From a virus, in IMG/VR virus record IMGVR_UViG_3300021403_000003, positions 1 through 49,951 of that record: DNA of 49,951 nucleotides. One strand, written 5' to 3'. Below, in pieces: positions 6,964 to 13,377 of the stretch. The notes under the pieces are model-generated. The model was not told the origin of the DNA and made no database searches. It saw nothing but the letters and a program-made list of their open reading frames with translations. Position 1 is the stretch's first letter; each line of letters starts with the position of its first letter. The position numbers and the translations under genes are program-made.

Positions 6964-7554
6964 GTGATCAGTTTTGACATCGAAACTCTTGGAGTAAGCT
7001 CAGAAGTTGTTGTGCTTTCAGTTGGTATTGTGAAATTTGAGCTTTTCAATGCCAATACTGCTTGGCAACAGACTGATCCAAATGCATTAAACAACATCTA
7101 CAAGAAGATGTTGGATGATGCTTTGTTTGTCAAATTTGAGGTTGATGAACAGGTCGCGAAATATGGCCGTAAGGTTGAAAAGGAAGCGATTGATTTCTGG
7201 AAAGATCAATCTACAAGAGTAATCGAAAAAAGCTTTCGTCGTAATTTTAACATTGATTGTAAAATAATAGATGGAGTTATTAAAATAGCAGAATTTGTTA
7301 ATGGTGATCCAAATTTTTGGGCTCGTGGATCACTGGATCAGATTGTATACGATAGCCTTTGTCGAGCAGCTGGAAAACCCCTCGTAACTGAATACTGGTG
7401 TTGGTCAGATTATCGCACAGCTATCAATTTGACCAAAGAGACAGCCCGTAGAGGTTATTGCGACATCCCTGGTTTTGATCGTTCTTTGGTTGTGAAGCAT
7501 GACCCTGTTCACGACGCAGCCTATGATGTGATGATGTTGTTGTACGGTAAATAA
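6964..7554 (+). CDS. dexA: DexA-like DEDDh 3'-5' exonuclease
   Basis: Protein of 196 aa from GTG 6964, preceded by AGGTGA. Metal-binding residues: D5-x-E7 in 'SFDIETLG', D125 in 'RGSLDQIVYD', and H183 with D188 in 'HDPVHDAAYDV'. The sequence also matches T4 DexA (227 aa) outside the active site: 'KEAIDFWKDQS' corresponds to its 'STIEWWKNQS', and 'KHDPVHDAAYDVMML' to its 'HDSIHDCAKDILMM'. It likely degrades host DNA or trims DNA ends. An RNase T-like role is possible but less likely. Confidence 0.85.
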   Translation: MISFDIETLGVSSEVVVLSVGIVKFELFNANTAWQQTDPNALNNIYKKMLDDALFVKFEVDEQVAKYGRKVEKEAIDFWKDQSTRVIEKSFRRNFNIDCKIIDGVIKIAEFVNGDPNFWARGSLDQIVYDSLCRAAGKPLVTEYWCWSDYRTAINLTKETARRGYCDIPGFDRSLVVKHDPVHDAAYDVMMLLYGK

Positions 7555-7568
7555 TACAAGGATATATC

Positions 7569-8009
7569 ATGATTCAGTTGAATAGAAAATCTTGGCATTT
7601 CTGGCTTGCATCCAAATTTGGTGACTATTGTTATAGTGAACCTGAATATCAAAACGTGTGTACATATACACGTTGCTTCCTTAAGGGATTGATTGTATTC
7701 ATAATTTCTACAATTTTGACTGTCTTTATGGGTGCAATATTCCTGGGATTGCCACTTTTTGCCTTGGGTTGGTTGATCGGTTACATGTTTGGATTTTTCT
7801 CACTATTTGATCCAAAAAGTCGATTGGCAGACACAGTCTTTTCTGGATTTTTGTTGTCCCTGATGTGGATTGTTTTTGGTATCATTTTTGGGATTGTGAA
7901 ATTTTGGAAAAATGGTAAGAAATTTGCTGCCGTTAAACAACCATCATTTCTGAAAGTTGCGTATAGGTCTTGGAAGGATAAATATTGTATCAAGGTTGAA
8001 TTTAAGTGA
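7569..8009 (+). CDS. multi-pass membrane protein
   Basis: Protein of 146 aa. At least three hydrophobic segments are visible: about 37-58 (FLKGLIVFIISTILTVFMGAI), 60-80 (GLPLFALGWLIGYMFGFF) and 93-112 (GFLLSLMWIVFGIIFGIV). Both ends are hydrophilic and basic. Family unknown to me. The next gene begins within its stop (GTGA), so the two membrane proteins may work together. A lysis or superinfection-exclusion role is possible but not shown. Confidence 0.7.
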   Translation: MIQLNRKSWHFWLASKFGDYCYSEPEYQNVCTYTRCFLKGLIVFIISTILTVFMGAIFLGLPLFALGWLIGYMFGFFSLFDPKSRLADTVFSGFLLSLMWIVFGIIFGIVKFWKNGKKFAAVKQPSFLKVAYRSWKDKYCIKVEFK

Positions 8010-8299
8010 TTTCACTGTTTGATTTGATGAATGGATGTTTTGAAGGGTATGGTGCCTTCGGAGCTTGGTTAAACGTTATCAAGCTTCGAAAAGATAGAGA
8101 AATCAAGGGAATAGTTTGGCAATTGATGATAGGATGGTGGGCTTGGGGAATTTTCAACCTTTTCTATTACCCACATCTCGATCAGTGGTTTTCATTTAGT
8201 GCAGGTTGTGTGTTGGTTACAGGTAATGCAGCTTGGTTGATTACATGGCTAAAGATTCTGAAGATACGCGCACGTAGCTTAAATGTGAAGAGCGGCTGA
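8006..8299 (+). CDS. small membrane protein, C-terminus overlaps a tRNA
   Basis: Protein of 97 aa from a GTG start. It contains 'YGAFGAWLNVIKLRKDREIKG', then two to three transmembrane stretches with the pattern 'WWAWGIFNLFYYPHLDQWFSF', which I recognise as a conserved phage membrane-protein family of unknown function (PQ-loop-like layout). The last 11 codons (RARSLNVKSG plus stop) lie inside the candidate tRNA at 8268-8341; this tail is probably a by-product of the overlap. Confidence 0.7.
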   Translation: MISLFDLMNGCFEGYGAFGAWLNVIKLRKDREIKGIVWQLMIGWWAWGIFNLFYYPHLDQWFSFSAGCVLVTGNAAWLITWLKILKIRARSLNVKSG

Positions 8300-8341
8300 C
8301 TCTAAATCGGCGAGATGTGGGCACTCAATCCATCGTGCGCT
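8268..8341 (+). tRNA. candidate amber-reading tRNA, anticodon CTA
   Basis: A full cloverleaf can be drawn. Acceptor stem GCGCACG (8268-8274) pairs perfectly with CGTGCGC (8334-8340). D stem GCTT/GAGC encloses a 9-base loop starting with A14. Anticodon stem GCTGA/TCGGC has one T-G pair and loop CTCTAAA (8300-8306), giving U33, anticodon CTA (8302-8304) and A37. There is a 5-base variable region, and T stem GTGGG/TCCAT has two G-T pairs. Weak points: the T loop CACTCAA does not match TTCRANT, G19 is missing, and no CCA is encoded (TTCA follows). The anticodon would read UAG. It could also be a decayed tRNA. Confidence 0.55.
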
Positions 8342-8357
8342 TCAATAGAGGGTGATC

Positions 8358-8762
8358 ATGATAAACAAGTTGGTTGATAAATTTCTTTCCTGGCCATTGC
8401 CAAAAAGTGTTTGTTCTGACTTGTGCGTCAGTGATTCTAATTACAAGTTCCCAAGATATGGGACAAGTCTGCTTTCGGCTGAGGAAGCTAAACAGATGCT
8501 AGAATATGTATTACAGGAGAACAACGTGAGTGAAGTGAATTTGAAGAAGGGTGATCTGACTGACGAAGTTTGGAGAGAATATGATTTCTCAGGCCGAGTC
8601 TATCGTATTGAAGAGCCAGTGGAACTTTATTTTCGTCCAGGTGGTTCCACTCATCGAATCGTTGATGGTAAGGGAGTGGTTCACTGTGTTCCAGCTCCTG
8701 GTGTCAATGGTTGTGTTGTTCGTTGGAGAGTCAAACCTGGTAAAACTCATGTTCAGTTCTAA
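8358..8762 (+). CDS. conserved phage hypothetical protein
   Basis: Protein of 134 aa from ATG 8358, preceded by AGAGGG; a GTG six bases earlier is in frame. The N-terminal block 'DKFLSWPLPKSVCSDLCVSD' followed by 'NYKFPRYGTSLLSAEEAKQM' is one I recall from many unrelated phages. The C-terminal half looks like a small beta domain (YRIEEPVELYFRPGGSTHRI). Function unknown. It follows the tRNA candidate directly. Confidence 0.72.
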   Translation: MINKLVDKFLSWPLPKSVCSDLCVSDSNYKFPRYGTSLLSAEEAKQMLEYVLQENNVSEVNLKKGDLTDEVWREYDFSGRVYRIEEPVELYFRPGGSTHRIVDGKGVVHCVPAPGVNGCVVRWRVKPGKTHVQF

Positions 8763-8771
8763 GAGGTAATT

Positions 8772-9359
8772 ATGTGGTCTAAACTAAAAGCTTGGATAGT
8801 TGCTCATGCACCATTCAATTTGGCACCAGGAGCAATTGCTGCCGTGTTGTTCCTTATTTTCTTGATTCTTGTTGGTTTGTGGTTTGGTAAAGCACATGCT
8901 GCAACTGTGTTTGATGAAAAACCATATGTTCAATTTAATGTTGGTTCAACAGTGGTTCGTGGTGTTACACCAACATTTGGAATTGATTTGGTAGAACCAA
9001 CGAACCTTATCAAAGGTTCTGATATTGTTGTTGGGATGTTTGCTGTAGGTCGTTCTACTTGGAAGAACTGTCCAATTGATGGTAAAGGAAATCCTCAGTG
9101 TGAATCCAATTTGGTTTGGAGAGCAATTTTTGAAGATACAGTTTATGGAAATTCCTTTGGTGCTGTTCGTGCTGGAATTGGTATTTCTTACATGACCAAT
9201 TATCTTCCTTACAATGGCGGAAATGTTAATGCCAATCTTCAATTGGCTTATGAATTCTATAGAATCCCTATCACACTGACATATACTCATTTCTCATGCG
9301 GCGGATCTTGTAGTCCAAATGCTGGTAGAGATTTGTTGTTGTTGGGTTGGAGATTCTAA
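8772..9359 (+). CDS. outer-membrane beta-barrel, PagL (lipid A deacylase)-like
   Basis: Protein of 195 aa. A long N-terminal region ends in a hydrophobic helix (about 20-37) and 'KAHAA', fitting a signal peptide. The mature part has alternating beta-strand pattern and ends 'LLLLGWRF', the aromatic end typical of outer-membrane barrels. 'THFSCGGSCSPNAG' near the C-terminus resembles the PagL active-site segment (HxSNxG...PNxG), including His and Ser; the catalytic Glu is not evident. It may remodel lipid A or mask a receptor during infection (inference). If the Glu is truly missing it may be only a structural barrel. Confidence 0.6.
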   Translation: MWSKLKAWIVAHAPFNLAPGAIAAVLFLIFLILVGLWFGKAHAATVFDEKPYVQFNVGSTVVRGVTPTFGIDLVEPTNLIKGSDIVVGMFAVGRSTWKNCPIDGKGNPQCESNLVWRAIFEDTVYGNSFGAVRAGIGISYMTNYLPYNGGNVNANLQLAYEFYRIPITLTYTHFSCGGSCSPNAGRDLLLLGWRF

Positions 9360-9605
9360 TTGTGGAAGTTCTTTGGACGCAAACCTGAAAAACCTTCTGG
9401 GAAATTTCAGTATCTTGGTCATTCTGTTCAAGCAAATAAGATTGATCTTTGGGTGAAATTTCCTGATGGTTCTACAGATTTGTTCCGTATTCCACTTGAA
9501 AAAGGTCTACTTGATCAATTTGAGATTGCGAAACAAGCAGAAAGACAAGGTATTAGAGTTATTGGTGAATTTATTGATGCCCAACTGCGGTTGGGAATTA
9601 TATAG
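9360..9605 (+). CDS. hypothetical 81-aa protein
   Basis: Starts at TTG 9360, right after the barrel gene's stop. Residues 15-55 form a likely small beta fold (FQYLGHSVQANKIDLWVKF) followed by helices. Family not recognised. It ends in TAG; the frame beyond TAG leads without another stop into the start codon of the next gene (9615), so amber read-through would fuse the two. Confidence 0.55.
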   Translation: MWKFFGRKPEKPSGKFQYLGHSVQANKIDLWVKFPDGSTDLFRIPLEKGLLDQFEIAKQAERQGIRVIGEFIDAQLRLGII

Positions 9606-9614
9606 GAGATTGAA

Positions 9615-10007
9615 ATGAAATTGTTACCATGGGTTACAGCTCTATTTTTGACGACAGCATTTGCTCAATCACAGAGTGATGAGCCACCAACAAGTCCGAT
9701 TCAAGCACAAATCTTGGGAAAAATTTTGTCAGGTAAAAAGATTGAATCAGATCCAGCACATAAAGTGCCAAATCAAGACGATCAACCTTTGACAGCTGTG
9801 ATTGTTACACAATGCAATCAAGTTGTTGCTGTATATTTCACAATGTCAAGTGGGAAATTGCTTCGTTTTGGAAAGGAAGCAGGAGTATCAGCCGAAACCC
9901 TTGTTGATTTGGCCTACAAGTCAGCTAAGTACAGTGAAAGAATTGAAGTTTCCTGTAATGGACTTGGTGAAACAGCCAGAGAACCACATTCCAGAAATGA
10001 CACATGA
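9615..10007 (+). CDS. exported hypothetical protein
   Basis: Protein of 130 aa preceded by GGAGATTGAA. It has a clear signal peptide (MKLLPWVTALFLTTAFAQS, cleavage after about residue 17), then a Pro/Gln-rich stretch and a domain from about 55 with 'TAVIVTQCNQVVAVYFTM' and a second Cys near 118, possibly a disulphide. Likely periplasmic. No family recognised; located with the barrel gene among envelope-directed genes. Confidence 0.65.
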   Translation: MKLLPWVTALFLTTAFAQSQSDEPPTSPIQAQILGKILSGKKIESDPAHKVPNQDDQPLTAVIVTQCNQVVAVYFTMSSGKLLRFGKEAGVSAETLVDLAYKSAKYSERIEVSCNGLGETAREPHSRNDT

Positions 10008-10014
10008 GATTTAA

Positions 10015-10092
10015 ATGAAAGAAGATTACGAAGGTTTGTAGATTCCTGACACATATGTTCATTATGTTGCACGTGGTCCGCCATTCCCTTAA
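10015..10092 (+). other. micro-ORF interrupted by one in-frame TAG
   Basis: ATG at 10015 opens MKEDYEGL, then TAG (10039-10041), then IPDTYVHYVARGPPFP and TAA at 10090-10092. The sequence on both sides of the TAG looks like protein, and the otherwise unexplained gap (10008-10135) contains nothing else I can name. A chance open frame of this length is quite possible. It is listed because a candidate CTA tRNA lies 1.7 kb upstream. Confidence 0.25.
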
Positions 10093-10135
10093 ACTATTGA
10101 GCATCCCGTTCAAATCAAGTTTAAGGAGTCGAAAA

Positions 10136-10852
10136 ATGTTGGATTATAAGAAAGTTTGGTCTCACTTTCGTGTAGAAGGAACAGTGACACCATCACATGT
10201 TGTTGAGTTTTGTATCGTCAAGGCTGTATATGCATCTCGAGGAAATGAAAAGAAAGCCGAGAAGCTTCTCATTCAGTATCTATCAAAGGCTTTCACGCCC
10301 ATCACCCGTAAAAATAGGTTGGAAAATGGAGAGCATGAGTATTCATGCTTACAAAGAGCTATTCAAGGTATAAACAAATCATATGTTCTTGGAGTGCCAT
10401 CAATAGCACTCGAAAATTATGAGCTTCTTTATCATAACCTTCTTGATCATTTGACGTATCGTAAAGTTGCAGAATACAGTAAACGTAAGTACATGTATTT
10501 CTTTGTTCGTCAAGATATACCTAGAGAATATCAATTGGTTCAAACTGCTCATGTTGCATTGGTGAATGGTTGGCAAATCGCATTGGATAAAAGTATGGAT
10601 CCTGTTGATCCAAACAATATCTATTTCACTGTTGTTGGTGTACCTAATCTTGCTGCATTGAAGAAAGTAAGAGAAGATTTGCGTCATTTAGAAATTACTC
10701 ATAGTTTGTTTATAGAGCCTGATTTAGGAGATGAAGCAACATCTATTGCAACGTATCCTATCAAGGTTAATGAAAGAGGAAGACTTTTGACTTACAAGTT
10801 ATTGAGTTTTACTCTTACTGAGTTAGACCCTAAGATAGATCAAGTGGCCTAA
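10136..10852 (+). CDS. PTH2-like (peptidyl-tRNA hydrolase 2 fold) protein
   Basis: Protein of 238 aa from ATG 10136, preceded by AAGGAG; the frame is open 81 bases further upstream but without that site. The N-terminal 115 aa are helical and unfamiliar. From about 118 the pattern 'YMYFFVRQDIPREYQLVQTAHVALVNG', 'YFTVVGVPNLAALKKVREDL', 'EITHSLFIEPDLGDEATSIA' and 'TYPI' follows the Pth2 fold. That fold has a first strand with 'R.D...', a 'Q.AHA' helix, a 'V..V.....L' strand and a final 'EPD....T.IA' segment. Such proteins cleave or bind peptidyl-tRNA. Its TAA forms part of a TAAATA box, and the tmRNA gene follows. Confidence 0.65.
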   Translation: MLDYKKVWSHFRVEGTVTPSHVVEFCIVKAVYASRGNEKKAEKLLIQYLSKAFTPITRKNRLENGEHEYSCLQRAIQGINKSYVLGVPSIALENYELLYHNLLDHLTYRKVAEYSKRKYMYFFVRQDIPREYQLVQTAHVALVNGWQIALDKSMDPVDPNNIYFTVVGVPNLAALKKVREDLRHLEITHSLFIEPDLGDEATSIATYPIKVNERGRLLTYKLLSFTLTELDPKIDQVA

Positions 10853-10855
10853 ATA
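10850..10855 (+). promoter_or_regulatory. TAAATA late-promoter-like box before the tmRNA
   Basis: CCTAAATAGGTCAC; the TAA is the stop codon of the PTH2-like gene. The same extended sequence, TAAATAGGTCAC, occurs at 35961 before a structural gene. It would start a transcript near 10862, just ahead of the tmRNA acceptor piece. Confidence 0.55.
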
Positions 10856-10927
10856 GGTCACGAAATGGTAGTAAACTGTTGATTAAAGGTGTTCAAGACG
10901 CGGGTGCAATTCCCGCCAGGTCCACCA

Positions 10928-11003
10928 ACAGCACACTTGGCCAGAGGTCATGACTGGTCGTTTCTTGATGATGCCGAAAGGCTAACTGGAGTGTGCTTCT
11001 GAT
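10928..11003 (+). other. tmRNA intervening segment removed on maturation
   Basis: The 76 bases between the encoded CCA and the mature 5' end GGGCCTG. AGCACACT (10930-10937) pairs exactly with AGTGTGCT (10990-10997), bringing the two processing sites together. In known permuted tmRNAs this segment is cut out by tRNA-processing nucleases, leaving two RNA pieces. Confidence 0.8.
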
Positions 11004-11087
11004 GGGCCTGACTAGCTTCGATTGGGCAAGTAATAACCCAATAGCTACCGGATTGGTGACTGCCCTAAGCAGCACAAAACGTTAAAT

Positions 11088-11147
11088 GCAAACGATACTG
11101 CATTCGATGAAGATGAAGGCTTTGTAGAGCTCGCTCTCGCTGCCTGA
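11088..11147 (+). other. tmRNA proteolysis-tag reading frame
   Basis: From the resume codon GCA (11088) the frame reads ANDTAFDEDEGFVELALAA and stops at TGA 11145-11147. AND at the start and LALAA at the end are hallmarks of bacterial tags, the end being the ClpXP/ClpAP signal. The middle is unusually acidic (DEDE) and the tag is rather long at 19 encoded residues. The bases TTAAATGCAAACGA around the resume codon resemble bacterial tmRNAs. Confidence 0.9.
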
Positions 11148-11217
11148 TTCTGAATCTGGGGTTTTGGTGGCTGTCCTTATCACCCAATCAGCCACCACTT
11201 ATATCATGAGGAAGTTA

Positions 11218-11445
11218 ATGGCTACAAGTGCTGATAAAGATCAATTTTCAATCATGATTGAAACAAGGGCCATCAATGATAAATGTAGTCATATTGATGC
11301 CATAATTTCTCATTGTGAGGAAACTGGGTTAGAAATTGAAGTAGTAAAATCTCTTATCAATATTCAACTAAAAAAGAAGATCGAAGCAGAAGCTCGTACC
11401 TTGAGGATGATCAAGGGAGGAAATGCTTCGAGGTTGCCAGTATGA
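11218..11445 (+). CDS. gp33-like late-transcription coactivator
   Basis: Protein of 75 aa. ATG 11218 is chosen because GAGGAAG stands just upstream; ATG 11206 and a GTG at 11164 inside the tmRNA 3' hairpin are also in frame. The pattern 'CSHIDAIISHCEETGLEIEVV' followed by 'KSLINIQLKKKIEAEARTL' and a C-terminal 'ASRLPV' matches the short gp33-type late promoter coactivators of T4-like phages outside the enterics (helical core and a hydrophobic C-terminal clamp-binding tail). It would link the sliding clamp to RNA polymerase at TAAATA late promoters. Confidence 0.65.
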   Translation: MATSADKDQFSIMIETRAINDKCSHIDAIISHCEETGLEIEVVKSLINIQLKKKIEAEARTLRMIKGGNASRLPV

Positions 11446-11783
11446 TTGAATTTGAACCAGAAAATCCTTTCAAAACTACATATGGCTTTGAAAGAAGACA
11501 AAATCCGAGGACAAGAGCAAATCTCAACGTTTATTTGGTCACAACTGATCAAAAAAAGAATGAAAGAAAGATAATCAAATTTCAGTCAATAAATATCAGT
11601 CGTTCTGGATTGCTGATTGATAGTGGTGATTTTCCATTCAGAAAGAACTCTTTTGTTGATTTGGCGTTTATGGCACCAATACAAGAAAATGTAAGTCGTT
11701 TGTATTACATGGATGCTTTTGTTCAACATACTGGCAATGGTAAGACAGGTTTCTCGATGACCAAGAAAGGTCCGAAGCCTTGA
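11442..11783 (+). CDS. PilZ-domain protein (c-di-GMP binding motifs)
   Basis: Protein of 113 aa consisting of one PilZ domain. The two c-di-GMP signature motifs are present: R19-QNP-R23 (RxxxR) in 'FERRQNPRTRANL', and N51-I-S-R-S-G56 ([D/N]xSxxG) in 'NISRSGLLID'. The rest fits the PilZ barrel, with a late strand near 'YMDAFVQHTG'. Bacterial PilZ proteins sense c-di-GMP and control motility, exopolysaccharide or transcription. It is embedded in a phage replication operon (ATGA overlap upstream, TTGA overlap downstream) and not beside host-like genes. Its phage role is unknown; it may read or sequester host c-di-GMP. Confidence 0.82.
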   Translation: MIEFEPENPFKTTYGFERRQNPRTRANLNVYLVTTDQKKNERKIIKFQSINISRSGLLIDSGDFPFRKNSFVDLAFMAPIQENVSRLYYMDAFVQHTGNGKTGFSMTKKGPKP

Positions 11784-12406
11784 GAGAAGTTTCTACTCTT
11801 CAAGAAAAAGCAGGTGGATTTGTTGCTTGGAAATTATTCACAGCTGTAAGAATCCACTATATGAGTGATTCTTATGACTTCTTCAAGTATAATGGTGAAA
11901 CTAAAGCAGCAGCTTCTTGGGAAGTTTTCAAGAATCATCGAGACAAATACAGTTTTGTGAAACTTGGTAGGATGTATGTCAGGGAGGAAATGATCTATTT
12001 CCTTGGAATAAATTTTTATCATAAACCAAACCTTTGGATTCATGATTTGTTCTTTGATGAAGCTATCCAAATTTATAAATCATGGAAAGAACGACAAATA
12101 CAAAACAATCGATTGCAAGAACTTACAAAGCTTGTATCAAGTGGGTTTAAGGAACTGATTGCAATCCATAAAGAGGAGCACCCAAAACTTTTGGGAAGGA
12201 TGTTGGTGAATGATGTTCACCATGATATCATTTGTTTGGTTGATAAATCAGTGAAATTTACAGATGAATGGTTGAATGCATATCCAACTGATCCAATCGT
12301 TCATGGTACAGTTAACAGATTAAAGAAATATAGCAGATTTGTTCAGAACATTATACATTACGATACAACAGCATACGACAAGATAATTGAGGAGTATTAT
12401 AAATGA
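11780..12406 (+). CDS. 59: gp59-type DNA helicase loader
   Basis: Protein of 208 aa (T4 gp59 has 217). The N-terminal signature 'WKLFTAVRIHYMSDSYDFFKYNG' and 'FKNHRDKYSFVKLGRMY' correspond to T4 'KLYLMIKQHMNGKYDVIKYN' and 'KRRDKYFFQKLSEKY'. A central 'PNLWIHDL' block follows, then a helical C-terminal half. In T4 it loads the gp41 helicase onto gp32-coated forked DNA. Start TTG 11780 overlaps the previous stop; no ATG is available before the conserved region. It lies two genes before gp32, as expected for functionally linked genes. Confidence 0.85.
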   Translation: MREVSTLQEKAGGFVAWKLFTAVRIHYMSDSYDFFKYNGETKAAASWEVFKNHRDKYSFVKLGRMYVREEMIYFLGINFYHKPNLWIHDLFFDEAIQIYKSWKERQIQNNRLQELTKLVSSGFKELIAIHKEEHPKLLGRMLVNDVHHDIICLVDKSVKFTDEWLNAYPTDPIVHGTVNRLKKYSRFVQNIIHYDTTAYDKIIEEYYK

Positions 12407-13377
12407 CAAGAGTATCACCAGCTAAGTCAAGACCAAGATCGTCTTTGTTTAATAGTGGAAGTAATGCAGCAGATGGTTATGCAGATGATCATTCAGTCGA
12501 AAATGATGTTTTGTTTGGTGATCAACGTATGTGGTCTGTTTCTGGTGATAGTTATTATGCTTGTGATAAAGCTGAAGATTCTTTGCCAGCAGGTCAGTAT
12601 CTACCTGTATACAGCGAACAAAGAGGTATCTATGTTGTCAAAAAGCAAGTGAATTTGGATGATTTGCTTGTCCTCCCTGATAACAAAACAACTTATGTAT
12701 TAGACGCAATTAATCATTTTTGGTCCAAGCAGGATAAATTCCGTCAACATGGATTCCTTTGGAAGCGTGGTATGCTTTTGTGGGGTCCTCCTGGTTCAGG
12801 AAAAACTAGCTGTATTCAACAATTGTCCAAACAAATTATCGACAAGGGTGGCATTTCTGTTTACTGTACTGTTCCTAACGTGACAGCTGAAGCACTCCGT
12901 ATTATTCGCCGCATTGAACCAACACGTCCAATTGTGGTGATGATTGAGGATATCGATGCTGTTATTTCACGTCATGGTGAACCTGATTTATTGGCATTAT
13001 TGGATGGTGAACTTCAGATTGACAATGTTGTGTATATTGCAACAACCAATTATCCAGAGGAATTAGATCCTCGTTTTGTTCAACGTCCATCTCGTTTTGA
13101 TGAAGTTATCTGTATTGATATGCCAAGCAAAGAAGCACGTAAGACTTACTTGGCTGCAAAGAATCCACGATTGATTGTTAATCCAGAAGAATTGGATCGT
13201 TGGGTTGAATTGACTGAAGGTTTCTCTATAGCAGCAATGAAGGAAGTTGTCGTTGCCGTTGAGTGTTTGGATCGTACAGTTGAATCGACAGTGGAACGTA
13301 TTAAAGAAGTGATGGCCAAGAGACCAACTTCTGAAGATGCACAAAATCCTTTCAAAAAGAAAGTTGGATTTAGCTGA
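12403..13377 (+). CDS. AAA+ ATPase (BCS1-like core)
   Basis: Protein of 324 aa. Residues 1-80 are low-complexity and likely flexible. The AAA+ core follows: Walker A GPPGSGKT at 128-135, Walker B VVMIEDID at 178-185, sensor-1 'IATTNYPE', and a 'DPRFVQRPSRFD' arginine-finger/second-region-of-homology block. The order is that of BCS1/FtsH-type AAA proteins and not of clamp loaders. It sits between gp59 and gp32, where T4 has no such gene, so a role in replication-complex or protein remodelling is plausible. ATGA overlap with gp59. Confidence 0.85.
   Translation: MTRVSPAKSRPRSSLFNSGSNAADGYADDHSVENDVLFGDQRMWSVSGDSYYACDKAEDSLPAGQYLPVYSEQRGIYVVKKQVNLDDLLVLPDNKTTYVLDAINHFWSKQDKFRQHGFLWKRGMLLWGPPGSGKTSCIQQLSKQIIDKGGISVYCTVPNVTAEALRIIRRIEPTRPIVVMIEDIDAVISRHGEPDLLALLDGELQIDNVVYIATTNYPEELDPRFVQRPSRFDEVICIDMPSKEARKTYLAAKNPRLIVNPEELDRWVELTEGFSIAAMKEVVVAVECLDRTVESTVERIKEVMAKRPTSEDAQNPFKKKVGFS

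Larger units (their letters stand above)
10862..11200 (+). ncRNA. ssrA: circularly permuted two-piece tmRNA
   Basis: tmRNA rescues stalled ribosomes by acting first as Ala-tRNA and then as mRNA for a degradation tag. Here the gene order is permuted. The 3' (acceptor) piece comes first: T arm GCGGG-TGCAATT-CCCGC (10900-10916), acceptor strand CAGGTCC (10917-10923), A73 and encoded CCA (10925-10927). An intervening segment (10928-11003) follows, closed by AGCACACT/AGTGTGCT. The 5' piece starts GGGCCTG (11004-11010), which pairs perfectly with CAGGTCC and creates the G3-U70 pair read by AlaRS. The tag frame is at 11088-11147. A 9-bp hairpin (11165-11173/11189-11197) marks the 3' end. Outer ends are estimates; the P2 partner was not resolved. 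Confidence 0.92.

Noticed and set aside
10893-11075. Minus-strand frame of 60 aa and the upstream GTG extension of the gp33-like gene (11164)
   Set aside because: Both lie in the tmRNA, which is supported by exact stem pairing and tag sequence; the gp33-like gene has a good site at 11218.
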